NCBI RefSeq assembly: GCF_003545715.1
Contig: NZ_QVNU01000001.1
Coordinates: 1,295,962-1,359,961 of the forward strand
Reading direction: 5' to 3'
Source: Taibaiella koreensis
GTDB taxonomy: Bacteria; Bacteroidota; Bacteroidia; Chitinophagales; Chitinophagaceae
DNA length: 64,000 bases
Shown: one piece after another, positions 63,001 to 64,000 of the stretch
Layout: each line of letters opens with the position of its first letter
Numbering within the stretch: the first letter of the stretch is position 1
Position numbers and translations under genes: made by a program
The notes under the pieces: model-generated
Database searches by the model: none
What the model was told of the DNA's origin: nothing
The model's input: the letters and a program-made list of their open reading frames with translations, nothing else

Positions 63001-64000
63001 TATACAGCTGCATAAGGGCGGTCATTATGGCCGTCGGGGATGTGAATGCTTTCTTTGATCCTGCGCTACGTAGAGGCTATCCCTTTATCGACCATATCGA
63101 ATTTGTCGAGCTGTACCAATACAAAGCGGTGCAGGCGGCCCGTATCATCAATAGCTTGCTGAGTGGGAGCGACCTTTTCTCCGGTTTTCTTTTCTCTCCT
63201 GATCTGATCAAAAGGGTTTCGGGTAGCCAGAACCGTATCCCTGACGATATACAGGCCGATTGGTGGCACCGGCTCAAGGTATATGAGGCGGATCCTTCAG
63301 CACAAAATAAGCAGACCCGTCTTATCCGCTTCAGCTCAATAACGGACAAGGCCAGGAATGAAGAAGAAATATTGGCTGCCAACATCGGTATTGTCGATCA
63401 GCTGATCGCACGCGCAGCGGTGTATAGCCGCAACGATCCCGGCTTATACGAGGCTTTATACGAGATGCTGATCCCGGCCGGCTTTAAAGGCTACGGTTCC
63501 GACCTGAGGAATATTGTGCTGATCGTAGATAAGGAAACGGCCCGTTATCCCTGGGAGATGTTGCATGATGCCTTTGGTGGCAGCACAGAGCCTATTGTAA
63601 CCCGCACCGGTTTTATCCGCCAGCTCAGCACCACTACGTTCAGACCAAACAGCGAGCTGTCTCGGGGCGACAATGCCCTGGTAATTGGCAATCCCCAGGT
63701 GCGCAAGGCTTATCCCGACCTGCCCGGCGCCGCCCGCGAGGCTGCTTCAGTGGCGCAGCAATTGAAAGAGCGCCATTTTGAAGTGACCACTTTTATCAGC
63801 CAGCCCGGTGCAGAGGCGATGACAAGCCTGTACAGCAGGAACTATAAGATATTGCATATTGCTGCACATGGCGTGGTTAACGAGCGGGATACGGGACGGA
63901 CGGGGGTAGTGCTTGGCGATGCGTTGATCCTGACGCCTGCCGACTTTAAGCAGATCCGCTATGTGCCGGAGCTGGTCTTTATCAATTGCTGCTCGCTGGG
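60003..64000 (+). CDS. Giant CHAT-protease protein with two alpha/beta-hydrolase modules (partial, runs off right edge)
   Basis: Open from ATG 60003 to the window end (1332 codons). The N-terminal region has a hydrolase-like module: LLLLHGAGSGTRNTF near residue 170 and the nucleophile elbow LSHSRGGLIGE near 236. A second, LCAT/lipase-like module follows: YVLPGIMGSHL near 508, PYAYDWRKS, and the elbow AHSMGGLVLRAL near 606, with LLLGTPNEGS. A middle region (STLLVGSGFGGLTIYS) is unassigned. The C-terminal CHAT domain starts near 1150 (LVIGNPQVRKAYPDLPGA, HIAAHGVVNERD with the catalytic His, FINCCSLG with the catalytic Cys). CHAT proteins are caspase-like proteases, some in bacterial immunity. 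No signal peptide. TAGTTTTG at 59936-59943 is a good -7 element. Confidence 0.88.
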   Translation, partial: MSTTDFRIDANRIHNASMDSLQEYLPGVEIISYAVGARRGGAPPTTATIAIDDHILVIAEFDNGIQWCYEKAAFVAAVAEQQPNSRAQDNAVPELPLLWRDNRSSRGMASGALKLLGINLIKITGASQLQAIAARIEAHNGNILYQCDRELNLLLFHDTISRDVSPRYLLLLHGAGSGTRNTFLGLKQEQGGKIYDALYKRYNGNIIAYEHRTLTQDPVRNAIDLLRQLPDKIELDLLSHSRGGLIGEILARMSTAGVQVAFTPQEIALLEQNPEATVLLADIRELHTLLQKKKVVVLRFVRVACPAAGTTLVSENMDALLNVLFNILHFAHGETVNDVTGGIRALTLAVLHGKSNIEMLPGIACMRPDASLIKVLNFRETQIDSPLFIIAGAAQEAGLTGRLQPFLMDIFAGEDNDLVVDTASMKRGTPRRPATGFYEERRGHVNHFNYFVIASLLDVICDVLTGNGLSVRHGATVLEEDNQEQPPAIEAPVSRAGTGIADQPVLYVLPGIMGSHLQDGADRIWLDYFRMATGGLRRLHIDAATVTASGINGSAYSDLVHYFADTHYVIPYAYDWRKSVFDAASLLNEAVSLMLEKTDQPVCFVAHSMGGLVLRALAVKYPDTWKALQERSSFRVLLLGTPNEGSYEIPRVLLGRGRNINLVALLDITQSKRALLAQFVRYPGLLNLLPVSGDNDFRKKAHWEQIAKASGLGYPLPDVRDLRTFAELMHPPFRDFRWDAATTVYIAGKDKLTAKKIAIDVVNGKVDFYGTPRGDGSVTWDSIPGELQAATYYVEARHGDLAAHENAFPAYRELLKTGSTALLPAIAPAPRGEEERLLLMPEAAPALPTGETELSKRIMGMAVPASGPGQKQVRLSITHGDMGHALYPLVAGHFAGDSIVQAEQVLNRKLGGYLAIRYDTGNYPGRIGTHEIVFKKDARPSGGVVVGLGDFGSLTENTFYLTLRQALMSYVTACAEQEPGKETAGISTLLVGSGFGGLTIYSCIRAVIMAVGDVNAFFDPALRRGYPFIDHIEFVELYQYKAVQAARIINSLLSGSDLFSGFLFSPDLIKRVSGSQNRIPDDIQADWWHRLKVYEADPSAQNKQTRLIRFSSITDKARNEEEILAANIGIVDQLIARAAVYSRNDPGLYEALYEMLIPAGFKGYGSDLRNIVLIVDKETARYPWEMLHDAFGGSTEPIVTRTGFIRQLSTTTFRPNSELSRGDNALVIGNPQVRKAYPDLPGAAREAASVAQQLKERHFEVTTFISQPGAEAMTSLYSRNYKILHIAAHGVVNERDTGRTGVVLGDALILTPADFKQIRYVPELVFINCCSL

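Noticed and set aside
1..64000. tRNA, rRNA genes, CRISPR arrays or a replication origin
   Set aside because: Reading both strands I found no segment with the expected conserved sequence or repeat-spacer structure; a covariance-model scan was not possible.

Overview
The window looks like a chromosomal segment of a Bacteroidota bacterium, most probably a Chitinophagaceae member (Chitinophaga/Niastella-like). The reasons are several: promoters fit the Bacteroidota TTG / TAnnTTTG pattern rather than -35/-10, Shine-Dalgarno sites are largely absent, and the gene set is typical (beta-propeller sensor kinases, NarL-type regulators, several YceI proteins, a Bacteroidota-type RiPP precursor). No rRNA, tRNA or CRISPR array was seen.

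1-18.3 kb is housekeeping and signalling. A minus-strand operon holds heme oxygenase (bphO), a kinase-less bacteriophytochrome and a CheB-CheR-PAS fusion that runs off the left edge. A NarL regulator and a beta-propeller histidine kinase end on the same TTAA. Then come surE, a diacylglycerol-kinase-like lipid kinase, a TPR histidine kinase with its response regulator, an MBL-fold hydrolase, a VOC protein, phenylalanine 4-hydroxylase and topoisomerase III. The hydroxylase gene is preceded by a Tyr-rich leader peptide and a terminator/antiterminator pair, a textbook attenuator that appears to sense tyrosine.

18.9-47.4 kb is a toxin-complex (Tc) island: a tail-fibre-like protein with pyocin-knob repeats, a 3384-residue TcA subunit with an extra lectin-like C-terminus, and a 2492-residue TcB-TcC fusion ending in an Rhs core and a variable toxin tip. 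Downstream lie its immunity gene and two orphan 'Rhs-core fragment + new tip + immunity' cassettes, split by an IS1-family transposase, then decayed remains of at least one more. The Rhs core fragments are near-identical GC-rich repeats; the tips and immunity genes are AT-rich and abruptly different after the DPSG motif. Tips 1 and 3 are the same toxin family with homologous immunity proteins; tip 2 is different. This is the orphan-tip architecture of Rhs/CDI toxins attached to a Tc injection machine.

47.4-54 kb is accessory: small hypotheticals, a frameshifted ASCH gene, a DUF7660 protein, a PA2169-type four-helix bundle, a 2H phosphoesterase, a C1 cysteine peptidase, a Bcr/CflA MFS exporter and two MITE-like elements that share terminal inverted repeats and have 8-bp target duplications.

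54-59.2 kb is a compact candidate regulon. A Crp/Fnr protein sits between two operons (yceI-yceI-membrane protein and pirin-yceI). Both operons carry an FNR-like TTGAT-N4-ATCAA box at the same distance from a TTG / TAnnTTTG promoter. 59.3-64 kb holds an orphan lanthipeptide-like precursor and a giant protein, cut by the right edge, that joins two alpha/beta-hydrolase modules to a CHAT caspase-like protease.
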